From: Elusimicrobiota bacterium
GTDB lineage: Bacteria > Elusimicrobiota > Elusimicrobia > Elusimicrobiales > UBA9959
DNA length: 7,185 nucleotides
Reading direction: 5' to 3'
NCBI GenBank assembly: GCA_003500765.1
Contig: DNQL01000252.1
Location: 1-7,185 of the forward strand
Part shown: one piece after another, positions 5,167-7,185 of the stretch
Layout: each line of letters starts with the position of its first letter
Numbering within the stretch: the stretch's first letter is position 1
Notes under the pieces: model-generated
The model's database searches: none
What the model was told of the DNA's origin: nothing
The model's input: the letters and a program-made list of their open reading frames with translations, nothing else
Translations under genes and position numbers: made by a program

Positions 5167-6719
5167 ACGACAACACGAAGAACTACGACGCGGTGATCAT
5201 AGGCGCGGGGCCCGGCGGCCTTTCCGCGGGGCTCGGGCTGGCGCGGCGGGGCTGGAAGGTCCTGATAGCCGAGAAGAACCCCTGCCCGGGCGGCAACTGC
5301 ACCGCCAGGGATTACGGCGGCTATGTCTTCGACCTGGCCGTGCACCAGCTGACCGGCATAGGCGGCGGGGGTATGTGCGCGGAGATACTCAAGGAGTACG
5401 GCATCTTCGACAAGGTGGAATTCCGCCAGGTGAATCCCTTCCTCGTAGTGGACATGCCCGACCGCTCCTACAGGCTGCCCGGCGACCGCGAGGGCCTGCG
5501 CTCGGAGCTGAAAAAGGATTTTCCGGAGGACGCCGCCGATATCGACCGCATGCTGGACGGGCTGGCCACGCTCAAGAAGGACGCGCTGATATCGCAGCGC
5601 CTCCTGTACGGTTCCAACAGGATAGTGGATTCGATGGTCATGCGCACCGCCGGCCTGGCCGGCCTGGCCTCGTTCCCTTTCACCTTCCCCTGGGGCATAG
5701 CGTCGCGGATGCACGTCGGCGCGGACGCCATGCTGGGCCGCTGGATAAAGAACCCGCGGCTGCGCGCGGTAATGCACTCTTCCTGGATCTACCTGGGGCT
5801 TCCGCCCCGGCGCCTTTCGGGCGTCATGATGAACGTCTTCGCGGCGATGCAGCACATGGAGCACAGCTATTACCCCGTCGGAGGCTCCCATCTCCTGGCG
5901 GCGGCCTTCGCCGGCGCCATAGAGGAGCGCGGGGGGGAGATACTGCTGGACGCGCCGGTGAAACGGATAATACTGGAGGGCGGCCGCGCGGCCGGCGTTG
6001 AGCTGGCCGACGGGCGGACTTTCCGCGCCGGGACCGTGATCTCCAACGCCGACGCCAGGCACACCTATTCGAGCCTGCTCGGCCCGGGCGAAGTTCCGGC
6101 CCGGTTCGCGCGCGGCCTGGCGCGGATGAAGCCGTCGATGGGCCCTTTCCGCGTCTGCCTGGGGCTGGATTACGATGTGTCCAGGAACGGCCTCGAAGAG
6201 CACGAGTACATGATCTACCCCGGCTACGACCACGAGGAGACCTACGCCGCCATGGAGCGGGGCGAGCCCGCGGCCGTCAGCGCGTATTCCCCCACCAGGA
6301 TATCGCCGGAGCTGGCCCCGCCCGGCCACAGCACGCTGATACTGACGACGCTGCTGCCCTGGAAACCGGAGCGCGACTGGCGCGGACGCGAGGAGGAGGT
6401 GGCCGCGGCGATGATAGCGGCGGTAGAGCGCAAGCGGCTGCCGGGACTTTCATCGCATATAAAGGTGAAGAAGATCATGACCCCCGGCGACCTGAACCGC
6501 CTGACCAACGCGGACGGGGGGTCCATGTACGGCTGGTCCAACGAGCCCGGGCAGGTGCTGACCTTCCGCATGTCGCCCAAATCCCCGGTGAAAGGCCTCT
6601 ACCACGCCGGCCACTGGACGCGCCCGGGCACCGGCGTCACCACGGCCATACTCTCCGGCTGGATGCTGGCCAACCGCCTCAACGACTGGAGGGGGAAGGT
6701 GCTCGACAGGATCGTCTGA
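5163..6719 (+). CDS. FAD-dependent CrtI/RetSat-type oxidoreductase (paralogue B)
   Basis: A complete 518-residue protein. The frame stays open upstream to 4752, but the ATG at 5163 is the start: it forms an ATGA overlap with the preceding gene and places the FAD motif at the same depth as in the paralogue. Motifs are YDAVIIGAGPGGLSAG (glycines at 14-19), IAEK with Glu37, CPGGN at 41-45, GGYVFDLAVHQLTG at 52-65, YYPVGGS in the middle and GLYHAGHWTRPGTGV near the C-terminus (478-492). Family chemistry is desaturation, saturation or isomerisation of polyene chains; the substrate is not known. Compared with gene 4, the N-terminal FAD region and the last 200 residues are the most alike (about 65-70% by eye), while the middle is more divergent (about 50%), notably at 160-190. 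That pattern fits the same cofactor and general reaction with a different substrate or a different step, or a heteromeric pair. The ribosome site is weak (GGGA at 5153-5156), so expression probably depends on coupling to the membrane protein gene. Confidence 0.92.
   Translation: MNDNTKNYDAVIIGAGPGGLSAGLGLARRGWKVLIAEKNPCPGGNCTARDYGGYVFDLAVHQLTGIGGGGMCAEILKEYGIFDKVEFRQVNPFLVVDMPDRSYRLPGDREGLRSELKKDFPEDAADIDRMLDGLATLKKDALISQRLLYGSNRIVDSMVMRTAGLAGLASFPFTFPWGIASRMHVGADAMLGRWIKNPRLRAVMHSSWIYLGLPPRRLSGVMMNVFAAMQHMEHSYYPVGGSHLLAAAFAGAIEERGGEILLDAPVKRIILEGGRAAGVELADGRTFRAGTVISNADARHTYSSLLGPGEVPARFARGLARMKPSMGPFRVCLGLDYDVSRNGLEEHEYMIYPGYDHEETYAAMERGEPAAVSAYSPTRISPELAPPGHSTLILTTLLPWKPERDWRGREEEVAAAMIAAVERKRLPGLSSHIKVKKIMTPGDLNRLTNADGGSMYGWSNEPGQVLTFRMSPKSPVKGLYHAGHWTRPGTGVTTAILSGWMLANRLNDWRGKVLDRIV
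6708..6711 (+). promoter_or_regulatory. Shine-Dalgarno-like site for the gene at 6719
   Basis: AGGA lies 7 bases before the ATG at 6719 inside the end of the preceding gene, supporting the start that overlaps the TGA by one base. Confidence 0.4.
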
Positions 6720-7185
6720 TGGCGAAAGTCTTCCTCACCACGCCGCCCTGGCAGCCTTTCCATACCCTGCAGGGCCTCTTCCCCGAGATCCCGCCGCTCG
6801 GGCTCCAGATAGTGGCCGGCGCGCTGCGCGCCGCCGGGCACGAGGCGCGCGTCTTCAGCGCGCAGCACCTGCGGCCGATGCACCCGGACCTGCTGCGGGC
6901 CATAGACGATCTCGCCCCCGATGTCATAGGCTTCTCTAATTCCGAGCTGCCCAACGCGCCGATGGTGCTGAAGGTGGCGGGGGAGCTGAGGCGGCGCTAT
7001 CCGGCCGTAAAATTCCTGGTCGGCGGCCAGGCTCCCACCTTTTCGCCGGAGATATTCCTGGCGCCGGGTTCGCCCTTCGACGCCGTATCCATGTATGAGG
7101 CGGAGAACACCGCCGCCCCCGTCGTCGAGGCCCTGGCGGCCGGCCGGCCGCTGGACGGCCTTAAAGGCTGCGCCTGGCGCGGCCC
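6719..7185 (+). CDS. B12-binding-domain radical SAM-type protein, N-terminal part (3' end outside window)
   Basis: The frame is open from the ATG at 6719 to the right edge, giving 155 residues plus two bases. The start overlaps the preceding stop by one base. The sequence begins MAKVFLTTPPWQP and has the usual marks of a B12-binding domain found ahead of a radical SAM core: EIPPLGLQIVAGALRAAGHEARVF at 23-46, APDVIGFS at 66-73 and FLVGGQAPTFSPE at 99-111. The last of these is the counterpart of GGPHPSADP in gene 3. The stretch VSMYEAENTAAP at 123-134 corresponds to the conserved VxGEGE-T region, but with Met-Tyr-Glu-Ala in place of Gly-Glu-Gly. No DxHxxG motif is present. The radical SAM CxxxCxxC motif would lie about 50 or more residues beyond the edge, so that part is predicted and not seen. 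It is clearly different in sequence from the gene 3 product and so is unlikely to be a recent copy of it. Confidence 0.82.
   Translation, partial: MAKVFLTTPPWQPFHTLQGLFPEIPPLGLQIVAGALRAAGHEARVFSAQHLRPMHPDLLRAIDDLAPDVIGFSNSELPNAPMVLKVAGELRRRYPAVKFLVGGQAPTFSPEIFLAPGSPFDAVSMYEAENTAAPVVEALAAGRPLDGLKGCAWRG

Noticed and set aside
5649..5669. Tandem repeat of the 9-mer GCCGGCCTG
   Set aside because: Two copies plus three bases, encoding AGLAGLA within the FAD enzyme. The paralogue has the same length here, so it is not an insertion; simple GC-rich coding sequence explains it.
5049..6329. 426-codon open frame on the minus strand
   Set aside because: Same cause: it is in codon register with the FAD enzyme gene at 5163-6719, which has clear motifs on the + strand.
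3050..6719. Carotenoid biosynthesis cluster
   Set aside because: The FAD enzymes belong to the CrtI superfamily, but no phytoene synthase, cyclase or prenyltransferase is present, and the neighbours are radical SAM genes. The carotenoid assignment cannot be supported from this window.

Overview
The window is a GC-rich bacterial segment (about two thirds G+C by eye) that is coding almost from end to end on the + strand. It holds seven co-directional genes with no intergenic space: every junction is an overlap of 1 or 4 bases or an exact stop/start abutment. The first gene is cut by the left edge and the last by the right edge, so this is the middle of a longer operon. I see no promoter, terminator, RNA gene, mobile element or CRISPR array.

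Layout: (1) 1-570, C-terminal part of a radical SAM protein with a cysteine cluster near its end; (2) 570-1607, a complete radical SAM protein with CxxxCxxC and a reduced SPASM-like C-terminus; (3) 1607-3049, a complete B12-binding-domain radical SAM protein; (4) 3050-4606, an FAD-dependent oxidoreductase of the phytoene desaturase (CrtI)/RetSat type; (5) 4603-5166, a small polytopic membrane protein of unknown function; (6) 5163-6719, a second CrtI-type oxidoreductase, a paralogue of gene 4 with the same length of 518 aa; (7) 6719-7185, the N-terminal cobalamin-binding domain of another B12-type radical SAM protein, running off the right edge.

The set (three evident radical SAM proteins, a fourth whose B12 domain predicts one, two polyene-type desaturases/reductases/isomerases and a membrane protein) looks like part of a biosynthetic pathway for an unusual, probably lipid- or polyene-derived metabolite or cofactor. 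B12 radical SAM enzymes could do methylation, cyclisation or other C-H chemistry, and the FAD enzymes could do desaturation, saturation or isomerisation of a hydrophobic chain. No substrate can be read from this window. Tight translational coupling suggests coordinated production of all products.

Host: the sequence avoids TTA, CTA and TCA codons but uses ATA (Ile) and AGG (Arg) freely, an unusual pairing at this GC. This style, with long radical SAM-rich operons, reminds me of uncultured phyla such as high-GC groundwater Elusimicrobiota, but it is an impression and not a taxonomic assignment; deltaproteobacterial or other candidate-phylum hosts remain possible.
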